Positions 54,237 through 62,598 of a stretch of DNA of 64,000 nt are shown here, in pieces. Under the pieces are notes generated by a model. It did not search any database. It saw only the letters and a program-made list of their open reading frames with translations, and was not told the DNA's origin. Origin of the DNA: Sandaracinaceae bacterium (lineage in GTDB: Bacteria; Myxococcota_A; Polyangia; Polyangiales; Houyiibacteriaceae); contig JACKEI010000001.1 of NCBI GenBank assembly GCA_020633075.1, forward strand, positions 2,108,001 through 2,172,000, read 5' to 3'. Positions within the stretch are counted from its first letter, which is position 1; every line of letters begins with the position of its first letter. The position numbers were made by a program, and so were the translations under genes.

Positions 54237-55457
54237 TCAGCGATCGCACTCGCCGCCGATCATGTTGATCGACCCGAACGTTGGGATGATGTCCGCGATC
54301 ATGTCGCCCATGACCATCTCGCGCACCGCCTGGAGGTTGAACCAGCAGGGGGGACGCACACGGATACGGTAAGGAGTGCCGCTTCCATCGCTGACGATGA
54401 AGAAGCCGAGCTCGCCGTTACCCGCCTCGGTGAAGCTGTAGACCTCACCCTTGGGCGGCTTCAAGCCCTCCATGATGAGCTTGAAGTGGGCGATGGTGCC
54501 CTCGATGGTGTTGTACACCTCGCTCTTGGGCGGCAGGGTGATGCGCGGGTCGGACACGGACACGGGGCCCTCGTCCGGCATCTTCTCGAGGCACTGCTCG
54601 AGGATGCGCAGCGACTGGTGCACCTCTTCGAAGCGAACCGAGAAGCGGTCCCAGTTGTCGCCGTCCTGCCCGATGGGCACCTCGAAGTCGAGGTCGCCGT
54701 ACACCAGGTAGGGGTTGTCCTTGCGCACGTCGTAGGGGATGCCCGACGCGCGCCCGATGACGCCCGTGCAGCCGAGCGCGATGGCGCGCTCCTTGGTGAG
54801 GATGCCCACGCCCTGGGTGCGGTCCAAGAAGATGCGGTTCTTGATGAGCATCGTCTCGGTCTCGGCGATGACCTTGCGCACCTCCGGGATGCGGGCCCGC
54901 ACGGCCGCCTTGAAGCCGGGGGTGGGCTCGGCCGCCATGCCGCCGATGCGCGCGAAGCTGTGCGTCATGCGCGCGCCGGTCTCGGCCTCGAGGATGTGCC
55001 AGAGCCACTCGCGCACCTTCAGGATCCACAGGAACGGCGTGAACGCGCCGAGCTCCATGGCCGCGGCGCCGTTGCACGTGAAGTGGTCACAGATGCGGGC
55101 GATCTCGGCGAGCATCACGCGGTAGTACTGCGCGCGGATGGGCACCTGGATGTCCAGGAGCTTCTCCACGGCCAGCGCGTAGCCCACGTTGTTGCACATG
55201 GGGGACACGTAGTTGAGGCGGTCCGTGTACGGGAAGACCTGCGCCCAGGTGCCCCGCTCACAGCTCTTCTCGAAGCCGCGGTGCAGGTAGCCCGGCTGCA
55301 CGTCCACGTTCTGGACGGTCTCGCCGTCCAGGTCCAGGACCATGCGAATGGTGCCGTGCATGGCGGGGTGCGAGGGCCCCATGTTGAGGCGCATCGGCTC
55401 CGCGGGGAGCTCGAGGGCGGCGTCGTCGTCGAGCAGGATGTCGTCGGCTGGCTCCAC
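54237..55457 (-). CDS. nuoD: NADH-quinone oxidoreductase subunit D
   Basis: NuoD is the 49-kDa homologue that lines the quinone site of complex I. GPSHPAMHGTIRMVLDLDGE, the GYLHRGFEKSCE segment and SFTEAGNGELGFFIVSDGSG are diagnostic. The stretch PPCWFNLQAVREMVMGDMIA and the end GSINMIGGECDR are typical. The 406-residue length is normal. It is separate from nuoC, with three bases between. Confidence 0.96.
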   Translation of the reverse strand: MEPADDILLDDDAALELPAEPMRLNMGPSHPAMHGTIRMVLDLDGETVQNVDVQPGYLHRGFEKSCERGTWAQVFPYTDRLNYVSPMCNNVGYALAVEKLLDIQVPIRAQYYRVMLAEIARICDHFTCNGAAAMELGAFTPFLWILKVREWLWHILEAETGARMTHSFARIGGMAAEPTPGFKAAVRARIPEVRKVIAETETMLIKNRIFLDRTQGVGILTKERAIALGCTGVIGRASGIPYDVRKDNPYLVYGDLDFEVPIGQDGDNWDRFSVRFEEVHQSLRILEQCLEKMPDEGPVSVSDPRITLPPKSEVYNTIEGTIAHFKLIMEGLKPPKGEVYSFTEAGNGELGFFIVSDGSGTPYRIRVRPPCWFNLQAVREMVMGDMIADIIPTFGSINMIGGECDR

Positions 55458-55460
55458 GGT

Positions 55461-56183
55461 CTACTCCTTCGGACTCTGGTCGGCGGTGGCGGCAGCGGCG
55501 GCGCGCTTGGCCTCGAGCTGCTCCATCAGGAGCTGGGCGGCGGCGCTGTCGCTGAGCGTGCGGGTCTGGCCCTGCTGCTGCGCGATGGACGGGCTCACCT
55601 GGCTGGGCTTGTCGGCCGACAGACGGGCCTCCCAGTCGATGCGCGCGAAGGGCTGCCCCTCTTCGATGCCGAAGGGCGCGAGCTTCGCCATGTCGGCCGA
55701 GTCGCGGTACTCCACGATGGGCTGCACGCGGTCGATGGGGTAGTCCTTGCGCAGCGGGTGCCCGACGAACTCGTCGTACATCAGGATGCGGCGCATGTCC
55801 GGGTGGTCCTTGAAGCGGATCCCGAACATGTCGAAGACCTCGCGCTCCGCCCAGTTGGCGCCCGCCCAGACGCCGGTCAGCGTGGCGGGGGTGGCCCCGT
55901 CCGCGACCTTGGTCTTGATGATGACGCGGTGGTTCTTCTCGAGCGAGCGCACCATCAGCACCAGCTCGAAGCGGGGCTCGTCCGGCTCACGCTCCGGGTA
56001 GTCCACGGCGGTGAGGTCCGTGAACATGTTCATCTTCAGCTGCTCGTCGTCGCGCAGGAAGGTGGCTACCGCCAGCCAGTCCCCGGGCGCCACGTAGGCG
56101 CTGTCATCCCCGCGGAAGTCGCTGGTGGACAGGACCTTGTCCCCGAACTGAGCCTTCAGGCGTGCAATCGCGGCCTTGCTCAT
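55461..56183 (-). CDS. nuoC: NADH-quinone oxidoreductase subunit C
   Basis: NuoC is the 30-kDa homologue. FTDLTAVDYPEREPDEPRFE, NWAEREVFDMFGIRFKDHPD and RRILMYDEFVGHPLRKDYP are the conserved blocks. About 60 residues beyond the usual end (after the last RKDYPI block) are Ala/Gln-rich. ATG at 56183 overlaps the TGA of nuoB by 4 bases. The long ORF upstream of that ATG lies in another frame of nuoB and is not used. Confidence 0.94.
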   Translation of the reverse strand: MSKAAIARLKAQFGDKVLSTSDFRGDDSAYVAPGDWLAVATFLRDDEQLKMNMFTDLTAVDYPEREPDEPRFELVLMVRSLEKNHRVIIKTKVADGATPATLTGVWAGANWAEREVFDMFGIRFKDHPDMRRILMYDEFVGHPLRKDYPIDRVQPIVEYRDSADMAKLAPFGIEEGQPFARIDWEARLSADKPSQVSPSIAQQQGQTRTLSDSAAAQLLMEQLEAKRAAAAATADQSPKE

Positions 56184-56773
56184 CCGTGACCTCCGCTCTT
56201 GGCGCCGCCGGTGGGCTGCACCGGGAGCTCGCCGACTCGCTCCTTGAGCTGACGCGGCACCTCGTTCGGGAGCACGATGGATGGCTCGCGGTTGCCGTTG
56301 GTGATCTTCTCTTGCAGCAGCATGAGACCGTCGAGCACGGCCTCGGGGCGCGGCGGGCAGCCCGGGATGAACACGTCCACCGGGATGACCTTGTCGGCGC
56401 CGGGGATGGTCGTGTAGTTGTCGTAGAAGCCGCCGCAGCTGGCGCAGGTGCCGAAGGCGATGACCCACTTGGGGTCCGCCATTTGCTCGTAGATGCGCTT
56501 GAGCACGGGGCCCTGCCGCTGGCTGATGGTGCCCACCACCCAGAGCACGTCCGACTGACGCGGGCTGAAGCGCGGGGCCTCGGCGCCGAAGCGCGCCACG
56601 TCGTAGCGTGGCCCGGCCACCTGGAAGAACTCCATGCCGCAGCAGGCCGTGGCGAAGGGGTACTGGAAGAGGGACCACTTGCGCGACCACGCGAGCAAGG
56701 CGTCGAACTTGGTGGTGAAGAAGCTCTCGCCGCTTGCCCCACCGATGACCTTGAGTTGGTTCAGCTCTCCCAT
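56180..56773 (-). CDS. nuoB: NADH-quinone oxidoreductase subunit B
   Basis: NuoB (PSST homologue) carries the terminal cluster N2. ATACCGMEF, GTCASCGGFYDNYTTIPG and GCPPRPEAVLDGLM contain the Cys ligands, including the adjacent Cys pair. The 197-residue protein begins at ATG 56773. nuoA overlaps its start by 13 bases, in a different frame. The two are clearly one translation unit. Confidence 0.96.
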   Translation of the reverse strand: MGELNQLKVIGGASGESFFTTKFDALLAWSRKWSLFQYPFATACCGMEFFQVAGPRYDVARFGAEAPRFSPRQSDVLWVVGTISQRQGPVLKRIYEQMADPKWVIAFGTCASCGGFYDNYTTIPGADKVIPVDVFIPGCPPRPEAVLDGLMLLQEKITNGNREPSIVLPNEVPRQLKERVGELPVQPTGGAKSGGHG

Positions 56774-57120
56774 TCGAGGGCTCCCTTCTTCCAGGCGTAG
56801 ATCAGGGTCACGCCCAGGATGACGATGAACAGCAGCATCTCGACGAAGCCGACCCAGCCCAGGCTGCGGAACATGGCCGCCCACGGGTACAGGAAGACCG
56901 CTTCGATGTCGAAGACCACGAAGAGGATCGCCGTCAGGTAGAACTTGATGCTCATCCTGATGTGGTTGGCGCCTGTGGTCTCGGACCCTGACTCGTACGG
57001 AATGGCTTTTTCCGCGGTCATGTTCTTGGGCCCGGCCAACGAGGTGGCCGTGAACATGCCGACAGCGACCAGAGTGGCCACGCCCAGCATGATGAACACG
57101 GGGAGATAGACGGCGAACAT
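56761..57120 (-). CDS. nuoA: NADH-quinone oxidoreductase subunit A
   Basis: A 119-residue membrane protein with three transmembrane helices. PYESGSETTGANHIRMSIKFY and FVVFDIEAVFLYPWA are the ND3/NuoA signature. It is the first gene of the nuo operon, with a promoter about 100 bases upstream. ATG at 57120. Confidence 0.95.
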   Translation of the reverse strand: MFAVYLPVFIMLGVATLVAVGMFTATSLAGPKNMTAEKAIPYESGSETTGANHIRMSIKFYLTAILFVVFDIEAVFLYPWAAMFRSLGWVGFVEMLLFIVILGVTLIYAWKKGALEWES

Positions 57121-57221
57121 GAAGCGTAGCGCTCCGGTTGAGGGGTGGTTTCGGCCTTCGATCGGGGCGTCGCGGGGCGTTCTTGCGAACGTCGCGAGGG
57201 GGCCCGGGTTCGAGCGGCATG

Positions 57222-57250
57222 GTGATAGTACCCTGGCTTCCGGGTGTCAA
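57222..57250 (-). promoter_or_regulatory. Promoter of the nuo operon
   Basis: TTGACA (57250-57245) and TATCAC (57227-57222) on the minus strand are 17 bases apart, about 100 bases before nuoA. The -35 is a perfect consensus match and the -10 is moderate. The rest of the 260-base gap between nuoA and sctJ shows nothing else clear. Confidence 0.6.
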
Positions 57251-57380
57251 TGAAGGTCTCTCGACCGGCGCGCAGTTCCTGCGTGACGGTGCGAGAGCTA
57301 ACCGGGCGGGGTGCGTGGGGTGGGAGCGGAGTGGGACGCGGGCGTCCGGCGAGATGGGGACACGGGCGTCGTCCCCGGGT

Positions 57381-58202
57381 CTACTGGGCGGCGTCCGCCG
57401 TGGCGCCGGCCTCGAGGGCACGGGCCAGGCTGGCCTCGAGGCCACTCACCCGGCGACGAGCGCGCGTGACGACCAAGAGCAGCACCAGGGCGAGCGCCGC
57501 GTGACCCCCCAGGCCCCCGATCAAGATCGCGCGCAGCGCCGCGGAGGAGCCCCGGGTCACGGACACGGGCCCCAGCATGACCAGGGACTGCCGCGAGTCG
57601 GCCGGCTGAGGCGCGATCACGGCCATGACCGCGACGTCTTCCGGGAGCATTCCGTCGACGGCTCCGGCCACGAGCGCGCGCACCGCGGCCTCGTCGTAAG
57701 GAGGCGGCCCCGCGTGGTGCTTGAGCAGCACCGAGGCGCGCGGGCGCTGTGGCGCGTCGTCCATCAGGCCCAGGCGGCGGTCCGGGAGGGCGACGTGCAC
57801 GCGCGCGTCCAGCACCCCGTCGATGCGCTCGAGGGACCCGGCGAGCTCGCCGGCGAGCGCCATCGCAAGGCGCGCGCGCTCCTCCGTGGCCGTGGGGATC
57901 AGCCCCCCCTCGCCGAACACCTCGTGAATACCCGGCTCGCGCGCAGCCGGCAGCCCCGCCTCGCGCAGGACCCGCAGCGCAGGCCCCACGTCGTCCGGCG
58001 CGACCTGCACGTCGAAGGTCACGTCGCTGCCGCCGCCCTGCCCCGGGACCTTGTCGGCGCCAATGCCCTGGCCGTGCAGCGCGACGATGACGGCGTCCGC
58101 CTGGGACTCGTCCAGCCCGCTCTCGAGCGTCGCCTGACAGCCCCCGAGCGCCAGCACGACCACCGCGCCGAGAGGCGCAACAACCCGCGACCATGTACGC
58201 AT
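57381..58202 (-). CDS. sctJ: SctJ/YscJ-family lipoprotein (type III secretion inner ring), orphan
   Basis: The 273-residue protein has a lipobox (ALGGC, Cys22) and then TLESGLDESQADAVIVALHGQGI, the first ring-building domain of the YscJ/FliF family. RIDGVLDARVHVALPD is the second family signature. A transmembrane segment near the end (ALALVLLLVVTRARRR) completes the SctJ pattern. SctJ forms the inner-membrane ring of a type III secretion basal body. No other sct gene is in the window, so the gene is orphan or its partners are elsewhere. It sits next to the pseudokinase gene, 38 bases away. Confidence 0.85.
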   Translation of the reverse strand: MRTWSRVVAPLGAVVVLALGGCQATLESGLDESQADAVIVALHGQGIGADKVPGQGGGSDVTFDVQVAPDDVGPALRVLREAGLPAAREPGIHEVFGEGGLIPTATEERARLAMALAGELAGSLERIDGVLDARVHVALPDRRLGLMDDAPQRPRASVLLKHHAGPPPYDEAAVRALVAGAVDGMLPEDVAVMAVIAPQPADSRQSLVMLGPVSVTRGSSAALRAILIGGLGGHAALALVLLLVVTRARRRVSGLEASLARALEAGATADAAQ

Positions 58203-58240
58203 GAGTGCGTGAATGGCCTACACTGCCCCCACGCGCAAGC

Positions 58241-60163
58241 TCAGCGCGCGCTGAAGCGGTAGCGAGCCCCCATGCGCGGCGCTCCAAAGGTCGGGAAGTG
58301 CACCCCGCGGACGACGCGGTTCACGCAGGACTTGAACTCCTGGCTGCCCTCGCGCGCGCTCGCGCCCTGGACCTGGCCGTTGCCCAGAATGGCGATGTCG
58401 ATGGTGACGTTGCTGAGGTTGCCGCCGCGGCCCTGCTCGGGGACCACGCACGCGCCGTACACGCGGTTGACGTTCTGATTCATGACCGCCGCGACCTGCG
58501 CCGAGGTGAGCTGGCCACCGCCCGCGCCGCCGCCGCTGATGTCGCCCATCTCCACGGCGCGGTTCATGGCGTCCTCGTAGCTGAGGCCGCCGCCCCCTCC
58601 CCCGCCGCTCTCGCCAGCGCCTCCGCCGCCGGTGGAAGATCCGCCCGCGGCGTGCCCCCCCCCGCCGCCGTGCCGTCGACCGCCGCCGCCGTGGGGCGTG
58701 TCGGGCAGGGTCTCGGCCGTGCCCTCGATGGCGATCTCGCCCATCTCGTAGAGCCCGTCCAGGTCGGCCTGCGCGAGGCGCTCGGTGTCGCTGGCGTTGC
58801 GGGTGAGCGCAAAGGCGATGCCCGCACCCGCGACCGCGAGGATGATGCCCCCGGCCACCAGCACCTTGGTCCGCCCCGCCCGCTTCTCCGAGGTGGCCAC
58901 CTTCTCGACGGCCACGGCCGTGGCAGCCTGCTTCACCTTCGCGGCGTGCTGCGCGGCGAACCCCGCGAACTCCGGCCACTCGTCCACGAGCTTGCGCTCG
59001 CCTGTGTCCATGTTCATCAGCCGGTGCGTGCCGAGGACCTCGCCGGCCGCGAGCATGCGCACCAGCTCCCTGCCGGAGTAGGGCCCGTGGTCCAGCCCGT
59101 CCTTCACCACGATCCAGCGCTGCGAGTCGTTCTCGGTGACCTGCGCGAGGAGCGAGCCCAGGTCGACGATGGCGGAGGGCGCGGCCCCCGCGGCGGGCGC
59201 GGCCGGCGCGCGAAAGGTCTCGTCGAGTGACACGCGCGCGCCGACTTGGGGACGCTCGCCGGCGCTGGGGTCGGGCGCCACCAGGGACACGCGCCCCGCG
59301 ACCCCCGCCTCCCGCAGCGCCACGCCAAAGTCCTCGGTGGGAGCGGGCGCCGGCGCGTGCTGGACCAGCTCGTCCAGCGTCTCGCGCACCACGTCGAAGA
59401 TCGCGTAGCGGTTGGCCGGGTCCGGCGCCAAGCACTTCAATAACCAGCTATCGATGTCCGGCGTCGCGTCCGGGTGCGCCTTCGACGGGGGCACGTAGCC
59501 CTGCGCGGTGGAGCGACCGGTGAGCAGCTGGTAGCTGATGGCCCCCACCGAGAACACGTCGGACTGCAGGGTGGCTGCCCCACCCGCCTTCACCTCCGGG
59601 GCGAGGCAGGTCTGCTCCTCCACGGGCAGGACACCGATGCCGAGCTTGCCGACGAGGACGTTCGCGACACCGAACTCCGCGACCTTCACGACGCCGTTCT
59701 GCCCCAGCCAGACCGCGTCGGGGCGCAGGGCCCCGTGGGGCGCCCCGTCCCCGTGCTCCTCGGCGGCCTCGAGGGCCTCGCAGACTGCGTGGATGACCTG
59801 CGCGGTGCCGCGCAGCGACACCGGCTTGCCGGCGCGCTCGGCCAGGCGGGCCGCCAGCGTCTGTCCCTCGATCCACTCGAACGCGAGGACGTAGGCGCCC
59901 AGCGCGAGACCGAGGCCGAAGGTGCTGGCCACGTTGGGGTGGCGGATCTTGGTCGCCGCGCGCACCGCAGCCTTGAGCGCCTGCACGACGGGCTCGGTCA
60001 TGTGGGCGGGCCGGAACACCCGCAGCGCGATGGGGCGCTGCGTCTTGGTGTCCTTCGCGCGGTAGAGCGCGCCCAGGGCGTCGGAGTGTGCGAACTCGAC
60101 CACCTCGAAGCGGTTGAGGACGAGCGTACCCGGGGGCAGCGACGGGATGGAGGGGTCGGTCAT
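58241..60163 (-). CDS. Transmembrane pseudokinase with GYF_2 and AgmX-like domains
   Basis: ATG at 60163 gives 640 residues; GTG at 60169 would add two. The first 270 are a Ser/Thr kinase fold, but the VAIK Lys is Arg (IALRVF), HRD reads HGA (HGALRPD) and DFG reads EFG (VAEFGVAN); the glycine-rich loop is also absent. It should not phosphorylate. A GYF_2-type domain follows (WIVVKDGLDHGPYSGREL), then a transmembrane helix (VAGGIILAVAGAGIAFAL), a Gly-rich linker and a C-terminal AgmX/PglI-type domain (VNRVYGACVVPEQGRGGNLS). AgmX-like tails occur in myxobacterial gliding proteins. It may act as a scaffold that relays signals to the envelope. Confidence 0.85.
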   Translation of the reverse strand: MTDPSIPSLPPGTLVLNRFEVVEFAHSDALGALYRAKDTKTQRPIALRVFRPAHMTEPVVQALKAAVRAATKIRHPNVASTFGLGLALGAYVLAFEWIEGQTLAARLAERAGKPVSLRGTAQVIHAVCEALEAAEEHGDGAPHGALRPDAVWLGQNGVVKVAEFGVANVLVGKLGIGVLPVEEQTCLAPEVKAGGAATLQSDVFSVGAISYQLLTGRSTAQGYVPPSKAHPDATPDIDSWLLKCLAPDPANRYAIFDVVRETLDELVQHAPAPAPTEDFGVALREAGVAGRVSLVAPDPSAGERPQVGARVSLDETFRAPAAPAAGAAPSAIVDLGSLLAQVTENDSQRWIVVKDGLDHGPYSGRELVRMLAAGEVLGTHRLMNMDTGERKLVDEWPEFAGFAAQHAAKVKQAATAVAVEKVATSEKRAGRTKVLVAGGIILAVAGAGIAFALTRNASDTERLAQADLDGLYEMGEIAIEGTAETLPDTPHGGGGRRHGGGGGHAAGGSSTGGGGAGESGGGGGGGLSYEDAMNRAVEMGDISGGGAGGGQLTSAQVAAVMNQNVNRVYGACVVPEQGRGGNLSNVTIDIAILGNGQVQGASAREGSQEFKSCVNRVVRGVHFPTFGAPRMGARYRFSAR

Positions 60164-60247
60164 GAGCACGCCCAGAGTACGACGTCGACGCTATCTTTTT
60201 GAAACGAAACTTGTACACTCCGGCTCCGCCGCGCGCGTCCTGATACG

Positions 60248-60982
60248 GTGATCAAGGTCCACGACATCCATCTAAGCTTCAAAAAGCCCGTCCTACGCGG
60301 GGTTTCCCTTGAAGTTCCGCACGAGTGCATCTACGCAGTCATCGGCCCCGGTGCGGCTGGCAAGAGCGTCTTGTTGAAGACCATCGCTGGCCTGCTCACG
60401 CCGGACACGGGCCAAGTTTGGATCGACGGGGAGGAAGTCACCTTCCACGACGAGCTGAAGCTGGCCGAGCTGCGCAAGAAGATCGGCTACCTGTTCCAGA
60501 ACTACGCCCTCTTCGACAAGAGCGTGGGGGACAACATCGCCTTCCCGCTGCGGCGCCTGTTCGGCAACATCGGCGAAGACGAGATCAAAGAGCGCGTGGC
60601 CGAGCGCCTCATGCGCATGTCGTTGCCCGGCTTCGAGGACCGCAACCCGAACAGCCTGTCCGGGGGCCAGAAGAAGCGCATCGGCGTGGCCCGAGCCACC
60701 ATCATGCGCGCGCCCTACATCCTCTATGACGAACCCACGGCGGGCCTGGATCCCGTCACGAGCCAGCGTATCTGCAACCTCATCCGCGACGAAGCCCGCG
60801 AGCAGCGGAGCACCGTCATCGTGGTCTCGAGCGACATCCAGCGCCTGCTCAGCATCGCCGACCGAGTGGGCATGATGCTCCATGGGCAGCTCATCTTCGA
60901 CGGAACCGTGGACGAGGCCTTCGCGTCCGCCAACCCGTACGTGCACCAGTTCATCCGCGGCGAGACGGAGGGTCCGCTATGA
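60248..60982 (+). CDS. mlaF: Mla-type ABC transporter ATPase, first copy
   Basis: The 244-residue ATPase has Walker A GPGAAGKS (33-40), Q-loop Gln84, signature LSGGQ (137-141) and Walker B ILYDEP with Glu162. The H-loop position, VVSHD in most MlaF proteins, reads VVSSD (Ser195), so the switch His is missing. The C-terminal QFIRGETEGPL is the MlaF tail that wraps the partner. MlaF drives phospholipid transfer between the membranes. Start is GTG at 60248; the stop overlaps the first permease gene (ATGA). A second ATPase gene lies downstream in the same operon. Confidence 0.92.
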   Translation: MIKVHDIHLSFKKPVLRGVSLEVPHECIYAVIGPGAAGKSVLLKTIAGLLTPDTGQVWIDGEEVTFHDELKLAELRKKIGYLFQNYALFDKSVGDNIAFPLRRLFGNIGEDEIKERVAERLMRMSLPGFEDRNPNSLSGGQKKRIGVARATIMRAPYILYDEPTAGLDPVTSQRICNLIRDEAREQRSTVIVVSSDIQRLLSIADRVGMMLHGQLIFDGTVDEAFASANPYVHQFIRGETEGPL

Positions 60983-61770
60983 GTAACGGAACGTCGGGCG
61001 CCCTGGCCATTCCCGAGCGGGTGGGCGCCACGCTGCTCGGCATCGCCGGTCAGGCGGGCGGCATCGCCATCATGGCCGGGCAGATCCTGCGGCGCTCGGC
61101 GCCCTGGAAGGTCGACCGGTACGAGTTTATCCGCAACATGTACCGCATGGGCGTGAAGTCGCTGCCCATCCTCGCCGCCACGGCGTTCTTCACGGGCGCC
61201 ATCATGGTCATCCAGGCGGCTCCGCTCGTCATCCGGTACAACGCGCGCAGCTTCGTCGGCTGGTCGGCCATCTACACCACGTTCCGTGAGATCGGGCCGC
61301 TGCTGATGGCCCTCATGTTCAACGGACGCGTGGGGGCCAACAACACGGCCGAGCTCGGCACCATGGCCGTCACCGAGCAGCTGGACGCCCTGCGTGCGCT
61401 CGCCATCGATCCCATCGCCTACCTGGTCGTCCCGCGCGCCATCAGCATCGTCATCATCCTCACGCTGCTCTGCGTGATCGGCGACTTCCTCGCCATCGTG
61501 GGCGCCATGGGCATGGCCAGCTTCATGCTGGACGTGAACTGGATGCTCTTCCTCAACTCGTCGCTGCCGCGCCTCGAGGTCTGGGACTTCGCCGTGGGCG
61601 TCATCAAGGCGTTCCTGTTCGGCATCATGATCGCGCTCAACTCCTGCTACTACGGCCTCTCCACCAGCGGTGGGGCGCCGGGTGTGGGCCGCGCCGTCAA
61701 CGCCTCGGTCGTCGCGGCCGCCAGCGGCGTCTTCATCGCGGACTACCTGTCCACCTTCATCATGGACTGA
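60979..61770 (+). CDS. mlaE: MlaE/YrbE-family permease, first copy
   Basis: A 263-residue membrane protein with five or six hydrophobic segments. REIGPLLMALMFNGRVGANNTAELGTM and VTEQLDALRALAIDP are the MlaE signatures, including the EQ-loop Glu. It forms the inner-membrane channel of the Mla phospholipid transporter. It overlaps mlaF (first copy) by 4 bases, and the second permease starts 7 bases after its stop. Confidence 0.92.
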   Translation: MSNGTSGALAIPERVGATLLGIAGQAGGIAIMAGQILRRSAPWKVDRYEFIRNMYRMGVKSLPILAATAFFTGAIMVIQAAPLVIRYNARSFVGWSAIYTTFREIGPLLMALMFNGRVGANNTAELGTMAVTEQLDALRALAIDPIAYLVVPRAISIVIILTLLCVIGDFLAIVGAMGMASFMLDVNWMLFLNSSLPRLEVWDFAVGVIKAFLFGIMIALNSCYYGLSTSGGAPGVGRAVNASVVAAASGVFIADYLSTFIMD

Positions 61771-61777
61771 CGCGCGC

Positions 61778-62596
61778 ATGACCACCGCCACCGCCGAAAG
61801 CCAAGCCTCAGAACCCGACGACCTCGACGACGTCGAGGAGAGCCAGCTCGAGTTCTACGCGCGCGAGATCAAGGACCTGGTCGGCGTCTTCAGCCGCACG
61901 CTCTACTACTGCGTCCGCGGCAAGCGCGAGAAGGGCGACATCGCGGCCCAGATGTACGCCATCGGCAACGGCTCCATGTTCTTCATGTGCGTCACCATGG
62001 CGTTCATCGGCGCCATCGTGGCCTACCAGATGGGCCTGCAGACCAAGAAGATCATCCCCGACATGTCGCTGCTGGGGGCCACCTTCCTCAAGCTGCAGGT
62101 GCGCGACCTGATCGCGTCCGTGGGCGCCATGCCGCTCGCCACCCGCGTGGGCGCGGGCATCGCGGCCGAGATCGGCTCCATGGTGGTCACGGAGCAAACG
62201 GACGCGCTGCGCATGAGCGCCGCCGACCCGGTGGACTTCTTGGTGGTCCCGCGCTTCATCGCGTCGGTCATCATGGGCACCGTCGTGCTGTGCGTGGGCG
62301 GCGGCGTGGGCATCTTCTCCGGAATGCTGGTCGCCATGGTCAGCTTCGATGTGAACCCCAACACCTTCCTCAACTTCAGCATGCTCACGTCGGGCGACGT
62401 GATCCTCGGCCTGCTCAAGATGGTCACCTACGGCGGCACCATCGCCATCGTCAGCTCCCAGCGCGGCTTGCGCACCTTCGGCGGGTCCGAGGGCGTGGGC
62501 ATCGCCACCACCGAGGCCGTCGTCGGCTCGTTGTTCGGTATCATCGTCTGGCAGTTCATCCTCAGCGCCATCGGCTACGTGCTGCTCCCCGCCTGA
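61778..62596 (+). CDS. MlaE/YrbE-family permease, second copy
   Basis: ATG at 61778 gives 272 residues: an acidic N-terminus (about 1-40), then the permease with ATRVGAGIAAEIGSMVVTEQTDALR as family motif. It is clearly different from the first permease and not a recent duplicate. A heterodimer of the two, as proposed for actinobacterial YrbE pairs, would be consistent with two different ATPases in the same operon. Two bases separate it from the second ATPase gene. Confidence 0.9.
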   Translation: MTTATAESQASEPDDLDDVEESQLEFYAREIKDLVGVFSRTLYYCVRGKREKGDIAAQMYAIGNGSMFFMCVTMAFIGAIVAYQMGLQTKKIIPDMSLLGATFLKLQVRDLIASVGAMPLATRVGAGIAAEIGSMVVTEQTDALRMSAADPVDFLVVPRFIASVIMGTVVLCVGGGVGIFSGMLVAMVSFDVNPNTFLNFSMLTSGDVILGLLKMVTYGGTIAIVSSQRGLRTFGGSEGVGIATTEAVVGSLFGIIVWQFILSAIGYVLLPA

Positions 62597-62598
62597 TC

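Noticed and set aside
57381..58202. Full type III secretion locus
   Set aside because: No other sct or flagellar gene is within the window.
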